NCBI GenBank assembly: GCA_043807765.1
Contig: JAZDFQ010000045.1
Coordinates: 186,001 to 250,000 of the forward strand
DNA: 64,000 nt
Origin: Stygiobacter sp043807765
GTDB lineage: Bacteria > Bacteroidota > Ignavibacteria > Ignavibacteriales > Melioribacteraceae
Direction: 5' to 3'
Under the pieces are notes generated by a model. That model was not told the origin of the DNA, searched no databases, and was given only the letters and a program-made list of their open reading frames with translations. Each line of letters starts with the position of its first letter. The stretch's first letter is position 1. This document shows positions 7,653 to 16,215 of the stretch, in pieces. A program made the translations under genes and the position numbers.

Positions 7653-7954
7653 ATGAAAATAATTACTTATTCTAATTCCTTTTTGAGATTTGATTTTTTC
7701 CTTATTCTACTAATCACCATGTTGCTTTTAAGCAACTATAACTCCATAGCTCAAGCAAATTCGAATTCACAAAAACTGCTAGACATTACAAGAACAAGCA
7801 ATTCAATGGTGAATTTGGGCTCTCCATTTTTAATGTTTATGATCAAGACAATATCTGGTATAAAAAATATGATCTAAGTGTTAGCCCGGTTGAAGTAACT
7901 AATGTTTCTATGTTGGGAATTACTCCAACCATATTTCTAAAACTTAATTTATAA
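7653..7954 (+). pseudogene. Remnant of a TonB-dependent receptor (signal peptide joined out of frame to C-terminus)
   Basis: The frame from ATG 7653 gives a signal-peptide-like start (MKIITYSNSFLRF..., ending SIAQA) and then stops at 7877. In the +2 register from about 7745 to the TAA at 7952-7954 lies a typical receptor C-terminus: KQFNGEFGLSIFNVYDQDN, then IWYKKYDLSVSP and a final PTIFLKLNL. A large internal deletion with a frameshift has removed the plug and most of the barrel. The next gene is a DUF4249 lipoprotein, the usual partner of such receptors, which supports the reading. Confidence 0.75.
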
Positions 7955-7981
7955 TTGATGAAAAATTCCATTGGAGTAGCA

Positions 7982-8794
7982 ATGATAAAGAGATTTTTAA
8001 TGCTATTAATTTTGATAATAACGGCGATTGGCTGCGCTGAAGATACAATTACCGAAAGCAACAATGAGTTAGTTGTTGTAACCGGATTTCTGCGCGCCGG
8101 AGAAACAAAAGCCGAGATAAAATTGACAAATACTTTAGCGCTTGGTTCTACAGATACAGTTTCAGCCGCGATTAATGATGCTGAAGTCCTTTTGCAAAAA
8201 GGAAATAGGGCTTACAAATTAAAAATTACCTCTTCTTTGAATGGAACTTATTCTTATCAAGGAAGCGACTTGTCGATTGAGTCGGGAGATTTATTTTCAC
8301 TCCAGATAAATTATAAAAACCAAAAAATTACCAGTTCTACTACTGTCCCCGGCAAGCCGAGAGATATTTCAATTTCTAAAACAACATTAACACTCGCCGC
8401 TACTGGTTATGGAATGGGACCGGTACAAGATACAACTTCTATTTTCTTGCGATGGAGCAATCCCGATTCTTCTCTCTACTACGTTGTACTTGAAAACTTA
8501 GAAACAAATCCAGTGGCCATATATTCTACAAATACTCAACGAGGTGCAAACAGAACAATGGTATTTCCACCAATGGCTACAAATCAATTTCTTATCGGCA
8601 GAAGAAATCTAACTTACTTAGGAAATCATAGAGCAATTGTTTACAGAGTGAATCAAGAGTATGCCGATTTGTATGAATCGAGGACTCAAGATTCTCGTAA
8701 CTTGAATGAACCAATAACCAATATATCAAATGGGCTTGGAGTGTTTAGTGCCTTTGCAAGTGATACAACAATGTTCTATGTTAAAACTCAATAG
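7982..8794 (+). CDS. DUF4249-family lipoprotein
   Basis: 270 aa from ATG 7982, which has GGAG 8 nt upstream; an earlier TTG (7955) is less likely. A lipoprotein signal ends at IITAIGC. The body is beta-rich with features of DUF4249: VVTGFLRAGETKAEIKLTNT, the LQKGNRAYKL segment, and the closing NGLGVFSAFASDTTMF. DUF4249 proteins are outer-membrane lipoproteins encoded next to TonB receptors in Bacteroidota. Here the receptor is degraded, so this protein may have lost its partner or may serve the downstream phosphoesterases. Confidence 0.8.
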   Translation: MIKRFLMLLILIITAIGCAEDTITESNNELVVVTGFLRAGETKAEIKLTNTLALGSTDTVSAAINDAEVLLQKGNRAYKLKITSSLNGTYSYQGSDLSIESGDLFSLQINYKNQKITSSTTVPGKPRDISISKTTLTLAATGYGMGPVQDTTSIFLRWSNPDSSLYYVVLENLETNPVAIYSTNTQRGANRTMVFPPMATNQFLIGRRNLTYLGNHRAIVYRVNQEYADLYESRTQDSRNLNEPITNISNGLGVFSAFASDTTMFYVKTQ

Positions 8795-8806
8795 AGTATT
8801 TTCTCT

Positions 8807-9778
8807 GTGGAATTTATATTGAACTGGAATAGTAAGATTTCATCTAAGATTTTTCTTAAGCAGATAATGTTCGTTTTCATTATCTGTTTTTCAAATTTTA
8901 ATGCACAAGATTCAGCCACAATTCGCTTCGGTTTCGTTAGCGATACACAGCAGCCTATTTGGATTGAAAAACTTTTTCTAAAGACAAATCATAACCTTGA
9001 GGCTACCAATTTAATCTTCGGTTCACTTTCCAACATGGAAGAGATTTCTACTCTTTTCCATCTTGGTGATATTACAGCCTTTGGAATGTTTAACAGTGAA
9101 TGGAGAGAAATGGATCATAACTTCCGCATACTTAGGAAAAAGAACATTGCAATTTACCCCGCAATGGGGAACCATGATTATTATATCTTTAAGAGTTATG
9201 CTTTAGATCAATTCAGAAAAAGGTTTCCTTACTTAAAAGAATCATGGTATGTAGTAAAGTTTAATAGCATAGCCGTTATTATTCTTAATTCCAACTACTC
9301 AAGACTTTCTGATTCCGAAATAGACATGCAAAAAAAATGGTATTCCAATACGATTGAGGAATTAGAAAAATCTGACAGTACGAATGCAATTATCGTTGGT
9401 ATACATCACTCCCCATTTACAAACAGCAAAGTTGTCGATCCATCGGAAGATGTTCAAAATGACTTTGTTCCCCTTTTCTTGAGGAGCAATAAAACTAAAT
9501 TGTTTATTAGCGGGCATGCGCATGCATTTGAACGCTTCAAAAAAAATGGAAAGAATTTTTTAGTTATTGGCGGTGGCGGTGGGCTTCAACACCCGTTGTT
9601 AATGGGAACCTCACAACACTGGCAAGACTTATTCCCGATCCCAACTTCACTTAGAATGTTTCATTATGTTCTGTGCATATTGAATAGGGCAAGTCTTAAA
9701 ATTAGAGTGATGATGCTCAATCAAGATTTCAAAACGTTCTTTGTAGCAGATGAGCTAACTTTCGAGTTGAGTAATTGA
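8807..9778 (+). CDS. Secreted calcineurin-like metallophosphoesterase
   Basis: 323 aa starting at GTG 8807. The N-terminal hydrophobic segment (FLKQIMFVFIICFSNFNAQ) looks like a signal peptide. Metal-binding motifs are in order: GFVSDTQ (degenerate DxH, with Gln for His), HLGDITAF, AMGNHDYY, GIHHSPF and SGHAHAFERF. Hydrolyses phosphomono- or diesters outside the cytoplasm. The DTQ in motif I is a variant seen in some purple-acid-like members. It is 12 nt after the lipoprotein gene and overlaps the next gene, so it is within an operon. A shorter start at ATG 8867 would leave a poor signal peptide. Confidence 0.85.
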   Translation: MEFILNWNSKISSKIFLKQIMFVFIICFSNFNAQDSATIRFGFVSDTQQPIWIEKLFLKTNHNLEATNLIFGSLSNMEEISTLFHLGDITAFGMFNSEWREMDHNFRILRKKNIAIYPAMGNHDYYIFKSYALDQFRKRFPYLKESWYVVKFNSIAVIILNSNYSRLSDSEIDMQKKWYSNTIEELEKSDSTNAIIVGIHHSPFTNSKVVDPSEDVQNDFVPLFLRSNKTKLFISGHAHAFERFKKNGKNFLVIGGGGGLQHPLLMGTSQHWQDLFPIPTSLRMFHYVLCILNRASLKIRVMMLNQDFKTFFVADELTFELSN

Positions 9779-10506
9779 AAAAGTTTCCAGCAATATTAAT
9801 ATCATTTTTAATTGCTGCATTGTTCTTAGCTTTGTCATTCCTACCATCTGTAATTACAGCACAGCAAGACTCACTAAAAGGTTTTGTCATTTTTCCCAAA
9901 CCAATTAATGCCGGTCAATTTCACTCTTCTATTGGACTATCGTTAACTGTTGTTCCCCGTTTAATTGTAGAGGAAGGGGTTTTACAACTCCCTATGCTTG
10001 ATGCCCGTGGCCGCTTAGGAATTTCCGATGAGTTTTATTTGTCAGGAAGAGCGAATATTGTTTATGTAACTAATCAAATATCTCTCGGCGCCGGCTGGTC
10101 ATACTCATATAACAATTTCTCTCTTTCAATAGCAGATCACTTTGGATATTGGTTTGGCTTTGCAGACTTTCAAGGCTTTGATGCTAAATCAATGGGATTG
10201 GCAAATTATCCAACTATCACGTTGGGCTTATCGCTTAACAACTTAAATGTAAGTTTAAGCGGAGAAGCCTTGATCACTTTATCGCAGCATACTTACTTTG
10301 GCTCTGCTTCTGTTGGGAGATTTTCACCAGAATATGTTGGTTATGCTGTTACATTAGCTGTTGAGGAAGAATTATGGAAGAGCAACTATTTTATTTTTGG
10401 TGCACGATTCCAATACTCTCTTCCTATGTATCAAACGTGGCTCGCATTTTCAACATCATATAGATGGACGCTTTTCCCGGAATTTTTTATTGGCTATGAA
10501 TTATGA
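9775..10506 (+). CDS. Outer-membrane beta-barrel protein
   Basis: 243 aa beginning at TTG 9775, overlapping the previous stop by 4 nt (TTGA), and ending TTATGA so that its stop overlaps the next ATG. The signal peptide ends around VITAQ. The rest shows alternating strands with many Tyr/Phe/Gly (SLGAGWSYSYNNFSLSIADHFGYWFGFADF). The final EFFIGYEL lacks a perfect C-terminal Phe. Probably a small porin or surface scaffold for the operon; family not recognised. Confidence 0.6.
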   Translation: MKKFPAILISFLIAALFLALSFLPSVITAQQDSLKGFVIFPKPINAGQFHSSIGLSLTVVPRLIVEEGVLQLPMLDARGRLGISDEFYLSGRANIVYVTNQISLGAGWSYSYNNFSLSIADHFGYWFGFADFQGFDAKSMGLANYPTITLGLSLNNLNVSLSGEALITLSQHTYFGSASVGRFSPEYVGYAVTLAVEEELWKSNYFIFGARFQYSLPMYQTWLAFSTSYRWTLFPEFFIGYEL

Positions 10507-11750
10507 ACAAGCTATTGAAAATAATATTGAGCATGATTCTTTCAATAACACTCCTTTCGTGTACAGGTGATGAGTCTGTTACAGTTCCGATATTTGAGAA
10601 TGGAGGACAACTGGCAAACACTTTGTCAATTTCAACAACCACTTCAAAACTAATTGAAGGAATTTATTCCGTTGAGAGCGGGTCTGAAAATTTTGGAAGA
10701 AATGTCGTAATTAAATTCACCGGGAAAACCTTTAGCATATTTACCGGAAAGAATTTTGCCTATTTCGTTTTGAAGGGCGGCGTTCAAGATTCATCAATTG
10801 TATTTGAAGGTTACTGGCGCTTTGCACAAGACAGTAAAACCGGTTTGGCAATTCTTAGATTAGATGCAACTGAAGGTGGAAACCAAATTATGAAGAACAG
10901 CACACCAAAATCTTCATTTCTTTTGCGCGGCAGTTTCGGAGACGGGAATAATTCTACCCAAAATGAACTTATCTTGAGATATATACGGCCAATTAATAAA
11001 AGTAAAATTGATTTTAAGATCCTTGCGCACCGGGGTGGCGGGAGAAATTTAGACCAGCTACCGGAATCCGAAAATAGTTTGGGTATGATGCAAATAGCCG
11101 AAAACTTTGGAGCTAACGGAATTGAAGTAGATGTAAGATTAACTAATGATAATGTGCCCATAATTTTCCATGATGAGAATTTGAGTCCAAGATTGGTGGT
11201 TGGGGAATTTGCAATTGGACCGATTAAAAATTATTCGTATGCTCATTTATTAACACTATGCAGATTGAAAAACGGAGAGTTAATTCCAACACTTAAGGAA
11301 GCATTAGAAACCGTTCTCAACAAAACAAACCTATCCGTTGTTTGGCTTGACGTTAAAGATCCGGCTGCGATTCCGCAGATAATTAAACTTCAAGAAGAGT
11401 ATGTTAACTTAGCAATTGCCGCCGGTAGAAAATTAGAAATACTAATTGGTTTGCCGGATGAAACTGCAGTTGAGGAATTTCAAAAACAGCCTAATTATCA
11501 AAACGCCGCTTCGTTATGTGAGCTAGAGTTTGATACTGTTGTTAAAAATAATTCTTCGGTATGGGCACCGGCATGGACACGTGGACCAATGGTTGATGAA
11601 GTAAATAGAATGAGAGGTTTGGGAAAGCGCGTTTTCTTCTGGACCTTAGATGGCCCGGAGTTTATTAAAGTGTTTTTAGATGAAGGTGTTGCTGACGGCA
11701 TACTTTCAAATTATCCTTCAATAGTGGCTTATGAATATTACATCAGATAA
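10503..11750 (+). CDS. Glycerophosphodiester phosphodiesterase lipoprotein
   Basis: 415 aa. Lipoprotein signal with SITLLSC near residue 20, then a ~140-residue beta-rich domain, then a GDPD TIM barrel from about residue 170: ILAHRGGGRN (catalytic His-Arg), ENSLGMMQIAENFGANGIEVDVRLT (Glu/Asp metal ligands) and IIFHDENL (catalytic His). Splits glycerophosphodiesters into glycerol-3-phosphate and an alcohol. Its start overlaps the preceding stop by 4 nt. With the phosphoesterase it suggests scavenging of phospholipid head groups at the cell surface. Confidence 0.9.
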   Translation: MNKLLKIILSMILSITLLSCTGDESVTVPIFENGGQLANTLSISTTTSKLIEGIYSVESGSENFGRNVVIKFTGKTFSIFTGKNFAYFVLKGGVQDSSIVFEGYWRFAQDSKTGLAILRLDATEGGNQIMKNSTPKSSFLLRGSFGDGNNSTQNELILRYIRPINKSKIDFKILAHRGGGRNLDQLPESENSLGMMQIAENFGANGIEVDVRLTNDNVPIIFHDENLSPRLVVGEFAIGPIKNYSYAHLLTLCRLKNGELIPTLKEALETVLNKTNLSVVWLDVKDPAAIPQIIKLQEEYVNLAIAAGRKLEILIGLPDETAVEEFQKQPNYQNAASLCELEFDTVVKNNSSVWAPAWTRGPMVDEVNRMRGLGKRVFFWTLDGPEFIKVFLDEGVADGILSNYPSIVAYEYYIR

Positions 11751-12345
11751 ATACTTAATAAGGATATTAGCGGTTTTACTTGTGCTAGCTTCTTCTATTA
11801 TAGAAGCACAAACTGAACTATCAACTAATGCTAATTTTAAAATAGGTGTTGAGTTTGGCGGAGGTTATGGTTTTAAACTTCGCTCAACAAACAAATTGGA
11901 AGGAGATTATTCTAGCTCCGGTATGAATTATACCTTACGCTTGAAATGGGGTTCGGGTAATATTTTCGGCGCCGGCATAGAGACCGGCTACATTGCGATC
12001 TCATCTCTTAAATCAGCAAACCAGGTAACTCCACTCGGAGTTACAGATATTTCTGCAAGTCTATATGCTATTCCAGTGGTATTTATTGTAACCACACAGC
12101 ATTCTAACTTTCAACTTAACACCGGTTTCGGATATTACAATGTTAGATCGACCTCAACTGTATTTAACTCAACAATTGTAAGCAACGAGTGGGATTTTGG
12201 CTATCTTGTATCGCTTGCATATGTAAGACCCATTAACTCAAGATTTAGAATCGGTGCAGAAGTAAAATTGTATAATATTTCCGAAGTACAGATTTCAACA
12301 CTATCCTTTCAGCTAAAGCTTCTTATTAAATTTCTAGAATACTAA
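11731..12345 (+). CDS. Outer-membrane beta-barrel protein (OmpW/OprB-like size)
   Basis: 204 aa overlapping the GDPD gene by 20 nt. Signal peptide to SIIEAQ, then antiparallel strands such as KIGVEFGGGYGFKLRS, GIETGYIAI and FQLNTGFGYYNV. Last gene of the operon. Role unknown; porin-like in composition. Confidence 0.6.
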   Translation: MNITSDKYLIRILAVLLVLASSIIEAQTELSTNANFKIGVEFGGGYGFKLRSTNKLEGDYSSSGMNYTLRLKWGSGNIFGAGIETGYIAISSLKSANQVTPLGVTDISASLYAIPVVFIVTTQHSNFQLNTGFGYYNVRSTSTVFNSTIVSNEWDFGYLVSLAYVRPINSRFRIGAEVKLYNISEVQISTLSFQLKLLIKFLEY

Positions 12346-12377
12346 TCAGAATCCGAAGCCCATGTATATAAATGCCA

Positions 12378-12408
12378 TTGACAATGATGTTCATTCCTAT
12401 TAATTTTG
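12378..12408 (+). promoter_or_regulatory. Predicted promoter of the DUF134/NifX-like operon
   Basis: TTGAC (12378-12382), an 18-bp spacer and TAATTTTG (12401-12408). The palindrome starts on the next base, so it would cover the transcription start. Confidence 0.6.
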
Positions 12409-12428
12409 TTATGAGCATATGCTCATAA
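12409..12428. promoter_or_regulatory. Perfect 20-bp palindromic operator
   Basis: TTATGAGCATATGCTCATAA reads identically on both strands. It abuts the predicted -7 box and ends 12 nt before the DUF134 start codon. A dimeric HTH protein such as the DUF134 product itself is the natural candidate binder, implying autorepression. Confidence 0.65.
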
Positions 12429-12440
12429 TTAATAATATAT

Positions 12441-12845
12441 ATGCCACGACCAAAAAAATATAGAAAAGTCAAGTGTTCCCCGTCGGCTTATTACTTTAAG
12501 CCGCGCGCTATATCGCTTTCCAGCTTAGAAGAAATAATCTTAGAGTCAGATGAACTTGAGTCGCTCCGGCTTGCCGATTTTCTCGCTTTATCGCATGAGA
12601 AATCTGCCGAGCAAATGAAAATCTCCAGAGCAACGTTTGGCCGAATAGTTGAAAAAGCCAGATGCAAAGTGGTTGATGCAATTTTGAATGGAAAAGCAAT
12701 AAAGATTAGCGATGAACTTCCGCAGCTTCTTAGAAACAAAACTACGGAGTGCGCCGAATGCAAATCTTGTTCAAAAAAGAAAACCGGGAATAAAGATGGC
12801 CAGTGCATTAATTGCAAAAAATTAAGTACAAGGAGTACAAAATGA
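12441..12845 (+). CDS. DUF134-family HTH regulator
   Basis: 134 aa. The N-terminal MPRPKKYRKV...P..YYFKPR segment and LESLRLADFLALSHEKSAEQMKISRATFGRIVEKAR (sigma-70 region-4-like HTH, residues ~35-72) define the family. A C-terminal cysteine cluster (CAECKSC, then CINCKK) could bind a metal or Fe-S cluster. DUF134 genes commonly accompany NifX/NifB-like small proteins, as here. Stop and next start overlap (ATGA). Confidence 0.9.
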   Translation: MPRPKKYRKVKCSPSAYYFKPRAISLSSLEEIILESDELESLRLADFLALSHEKSAEQMKISRATFGRIVEKARCKVVDAILNGKAIKISDELPQLLRNKTTECAECKSCSKKKTGNKDGQCINCKKLSTRSTK

Positions 12846-13234
12846 AAGTTGCAGTTCCTACAACAGAATCAAATACAGTAGATGCTCACTTTGGGCATTG
12901 TGAGTTCTTCACCGTTTTCACCATAGAAAATCAAGCCGTCGTAAATTCCGAAATCGTACAATCGCCTCAAGGATGTGGATGCAAATCGAACATAGCGGAA
13001 ACGCTACATGAAATGGGTGTAGAAATTATGCTAGCCGGTAATATGGGGGGAGGTGCAGTAAATGTTCTACAATCAAACGGAATTACCGTTTATAGAGGTG
13101 CCGAAGGTAACGTTAAAGAATTAGTTGAACAATTTGTAATTGGAAACGTTGAAGATTCCGGCAAGTCTTGCAGTCAACATGAGAACCATCATGGAAACGG
13201 TCATGGTCATCAATGTAACCATAACCACAATTAA
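12842..13234 (+). CDS. NifX/NifB-like dinitrogenase Fe-Mo cofactor family protein
   Basis: 130 aa from ATG 12842 (AAGGAG upstream, ATGA overlap). The domain shows MKVAVPTTESNTVDAHFGHCEFFTVFTI, then GCGCKSNIAETLHEMGVEIMLAGNMGGGAVNVL, typical of PF02579. A His-rich tail (NHHGNGHGHQCNHNHN) suggests metal binding. Members bind Fe-S or Mo-containing precursors; no nif genes are present here, so the link to nitrogen fixation is not supported. The next 212 bases hold no visible gene or promoter match. Confidence 0.9.
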   Translation: MKVAVPTTESNTVDAHFGHCEFFTVFTIENQAVVNSEIVQSPQGCGCKSNIAETLHEMGVEIMLAGNMGGGAVNVLQSNGITVYRGAEGNVKELVEQFVIGNVEDSGKSCSQHENHHGNGHGHQCNHNHN

Positions 13235-13446
13235 AAATGTCTTTACAAGCCGAGCCCCAAAAGCCGCATTTGATAGGTCTATTTGTAAAGCAAATAAAAG
13301 CAAAGCACAATTATGCTGAGTAAACAAAAGACTAGACTCTGAGAAATGCATGCAGCAAAACAAAGGAGCTTTTAAAAATACATTTTACAGAAAAGATGTA
13401 AACAAATAAATTCCCAATAAAAAGATGTTCAAAAAATAAATCTACT

Positions 13447-15033
13447 ATGAAAAAAATAATTCTAACTCTAGTTTCTATTAGTTTGCTAATAGTTGCAGCC
13501 ATTGGAATACTTAGTTCAAAAGAAACCGAGCAATCACCAATTGAACTGTTAAAAGCTAAGTATTCGAAGAAGTCAACACCTAGTGCCGACCATTCCAAGT
13601 TTGATATTTTAAAACAAAACTTTAATACACCGCAAAAAGTTACCGAAGCTTGTATTTCTTGCCATACCGAAAGTTCTAAAGAAATCATAAAATCCAATCA
13701 CTGGAACTGGGAACGCCCCGAATATATTAAAGGACGCGGAATTGTATATCTGGGTAAGAAAAATGCAATAAATAATTTTTGTATAGGAGTTGAGGGAAAC
13801 GAAGAAAGCTGCGCTAAATGCCACATTGGTTATGGAATGAGCAACGCAAACACCTTCTCCTACAACGATGAAACAAACATTGATTGCCTCGTTTGTCACG
13901 ACAATACCGAGACTTACACAAAAGCACCGGAGAAAGGTGGCGCGCCGGTTCCAACTTTAGATTTGAGCAACATTGCACAACATGTTGGCAAACCGTCAAG
14001 ATCCAACTGCGGAGTCTGCCATTTCTTTGGTGGCGGTGGTAACAATGTAAAGCATGGCGATTTGGAAAAAGCACTCTTCGATGCCAACAAAGATGTTGAT
14101 GTGCACATGGGCGTTGACGGAACAAAAATGGAATGCGTTGAATGCCATAAAACCGAACACCATAACATTAGCGGGAAAATGTATTCCCTTTCCTCAATGA
14201 ATAGGAATAGAACCACTTGCGAGGAATGCCATACAGAAAATCCGCACGAAGATGCAATTCTAAATAAGCATACATTAAAGGTTGCTTGCCAAACATGTCA
14301 CATCCCAACTTATGCAAAAGTTAATGCTACAAAAACTGCTTGGGACTGGTCGACCGCTGGAAAACTTGAAGACGGAAAGCCAATAGAAATTGATGACAAA
14401 GATGGTAACCACACTTATCTCTCAATCAAAGGAAGTTTTGTCTGGGGAAAGGATTTAAAACCAGAGTATATATGGTTTAACGGTACGGCAAATCATTATC
14501 TCTTGGGTGATACAATTTCTGATACAACTACTGCACTTGTAATCAATAAACTCAATGGTTCATATTCAGATAGAAATTCCAAAATTATACCGGTAAAAAT
14601 ACATACTGCGCGCCAGCCTTTTGATCCTATCAATAAGATATTGATACAACCAAAACTCTTTGCAGAAAAAACCGGAGAAGGTGCATTCTGGAAAGATTTC
14701 AACTGGCAAACTGCATCTAAAATTGGAATGGAGAACATTAATCAGCCATTCAGTGGGAAAATATCATTCATCAAAACCGAAATGTACTGGCCGGTAAATC
14801 ATATGGTATCTTCGAAGGAAAACACAGTACAGTGTATTGAATGCCATACAAATAATGGAAGCAGATTGGAAAATCTAAAAGACTTTTACATGCCGGCAAG
14901 AGACAGAAGTTTAATAATAGATTATGCCGGAGCCGGAATGTTAGTTCTTTCTTTGCTTGGCATTTTCGTTCATGCATCATTAAGAATATCCGCTTCCAGA
15001 AAAAGAAAAGCAGAGGTTAAAAATGGCAAATAA
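13447..15033 (+). CDS. otr: Octaheme c-type cytochrome, tetrathionate reductase family
   Basis: 528 aa. N-terminal signal or anchor (residues 5-23). Eight CxxCH motifs at residues 69, 122, 147, 188, 230, 258, 281 and 463, with seven clustered and one distal as in the Otr (TIGR04315) family. A C-terminal helix (489-511) anchors it. Shewanella Otr reduces tetrathionate, nitrite and hydroxylamine, using a lysine-ligated heme; K159 after the third motif is a possible ligand but is unproven. Next come a cytochrome b and two YeeE transporters, so the real substrate here is probably a sulfur compound. The b-type cytochrome start overlaps this stop by 11 nt. Confidence 0.88.
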   Translation: MKKIILTLVSISLLIVAAIGILSSKETEQSPIELLKAKYSKKSTPSADHSKFDILKQNFNTPQKVTEACISCHTESSKEIIKSNHWNWERPEYIKGRGIVYLGKKNAINNFCIGVEGNEESCAKCHIGYGMSNANTFSYNDETNIDCLVCHDNTETYTKAPEKGGAPVPTLDLSNIAQHVGKPSRSNCGVCHFFGGGGNNVKHGDLEKALFDANKDVDVHMGVDGTKMECVECHKTEHHNISGKMYSLSSMNRNRTTCEECHTENPHEDAILNKHTLKVACQTCHIPTYAKVNATKTAWDWSTAGKLEDGKPIEIDDKDGNHTYLSIKGSFVWGKDLKPEYIWFNGTANHYLLGDTISDTTTALVINKLNGSYSDRNSKIIPVKIHTARQPFDPINKILIQPKLFAEKTGEGAFWKDFNWQTASKIGMENINQPFSGKISFIKTEMYWPVNHMVSSKENTVQCIECHTNNGSRLENLKDFYMPARDRSLIIDYAGAGMLVLSLLGIFVHASLRISASRKRKAEVKNGK

Positions 15034-15694
15034 AGTTTACATATATAGATCATTCGAGCGTTTCTGGCACTGGATGCAAGCAGTTTTAATTTTTATGCTT
15101 GCCGCAACCGGCTTTGAGATTCACGGATCAATAAGCTTTTTTGGTTATCAGAATGCTGTAAAATACCACAATATTTCCGCCTATATTTTTATTGTGCTGA
15201 TTGTGTTTGCCATATTCTGGCATTTTGTTACCGGTGAGTGGAAGCAATACATCCCTACTTCTGAACATCTTAAAGCTCAACTAAATTTTTACTTGTTTGG
15301 AATTTTTAAGAACGCTCCGCATCCAACGAAGAAAGCAGTGTTAAGTAAATTGAATCCGTTGCAAAGACTTGTTTACCTCTCACTTAAAATATTAGTTATA
15401 CCTACAATGGTGATCTCCGGTTTGCTATATATGTTTTATCGCTATCCGCAGCAGAAAGGAACAATAGCCGGGCTTAATATAGATTCCGTTGAAGTTATTG
15501 CATTATTCCATACAGCGGCTGCATTTGTTTTAGTAGCGTTTATTATTGTTCACCTTTATCTAATTACAACCGGTACAACACCTACTTCAAATCTAAAAGC
15601 AATGATTACCGGTTTTGAAGAATTGGATCATTATCATAACGATGAAAATAAAACACCGAAAGAAATTATATCTGCAGAGGTAAAAAATGATTGA
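15023..15694 (+). CDS. Membrane cytochrome b (b561/FdnI-like)
   Basis: 223 aa with four membrane segments and heme-ligand histidines in FERFWHWMQ, AVKYHNISAYIF, and IALFHTAAAFVLVAFIIVHLYL. This layout is that of formate dehydrogenase/hydrogenase/thiosulfate reductase b-type subunits that exchange electrons with the quinone pool. It would link quinol to the octaheme cytochrome. It overlaps the upstream and downstream genes by 11 and 8 nt. Confidence 0.85.
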   Translation: MANKVYIYRSFERFWHWMQAVLIFMLAATGFEIHGSISFFGYQNAVKYHNISAYIFIVLIVFAIFWHFVTGEWKQYIPTSEHLKAQLNFYLFGIFKNAPHPTKKAVLSKLNPLQRLVYLSLKILVIPTMVISGLLYMFYRYPQQKGTIAGLNIDSVEVIALFHTAAAFVLVAFIIVHLYLITTGTTPTSNLKAMITGFEELDHYHNDENKTPKEIISAEVKND

Positions 15695-16202
15695 GTCAAA
15701 ATATATGAATCCCTATTTAGCCGGATTCTTTTTAGGAATAGTTTTATTAGTTACGATTTACATTACTGGCAGAGGTTTGGGCGCAAGCGGTGCAGTTAAA
15801 AGTGTTGTTGTAGCAACTGTCGAGGCAGCTGCACCAACTCATGCAGAAGAAACAAAATTCTACAAAGAATATAGTTCTGAGCATGAGGGAAGTGCATTAA
15901 AGAATTGGCTTGTCTTCGAAGTTATTGGTGTTATAATTGGCGCATTTATTTCCGGATTAATCTCTAATCGGCTAAAATTAAAATTGGAACATTCTACTAA
16001 GTCAACAACAAAAATTCGAATTATTGGAGCAACTATTGGCGGGCTTTTATTTGGTTTTGGCGCTCAACTTGGAAGAGGCTGTACAAGCGGTGCTGCTTTA
16101 AGTGGTATGGCCGTTCTATCAGCTGGTGGATTAATTACTATGATGGCAATATTTGGCGGAGCTTACGCATTTGCTTACTTCTTTAGAAAATTATGGATAT
16201 AA
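15687..16202 (+). CDS. YeeE/YedE-family sulfur transporter, first half
   Basis: 171 aa; ATG 15687, with a second candidate ATG at 15705 (MNPYLAGFF). Helices include FLGIVLLVTIYITGRGLGASGA and IIGATIGGLLFGFGAQLGRGCTSGAALSG, the cysteine-containing conserved motif of DUF395. TsuA-type members import thiosulfate. The pair of half-size proteins encoded in tandem may form one transporter. Confidence 0.88.
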   Translation: MIESKYMNPYLAGFFLGIVLLVTIYITGRGLGASGAVKSVVVATVEAAAPTHAEETKFYKEYSSEHEGSALKNWLVFEVIGVIIGAFISGLISNRLKLKLEHSTKSTTKIRIIGATIGGLLFGFGAQLGRGCTSGAALSGMAVLSAGGLITMMAIFGGAYAFAYFFRKLWI

Positions 16203-16215
16203 GGAGAAGACAACT

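Noticed and set aside
16153..16215. Upstream ATG of the second YeeE gene
   Set aside because: It overlaps the previous gene; ATG 16216 follows AAGGAG.
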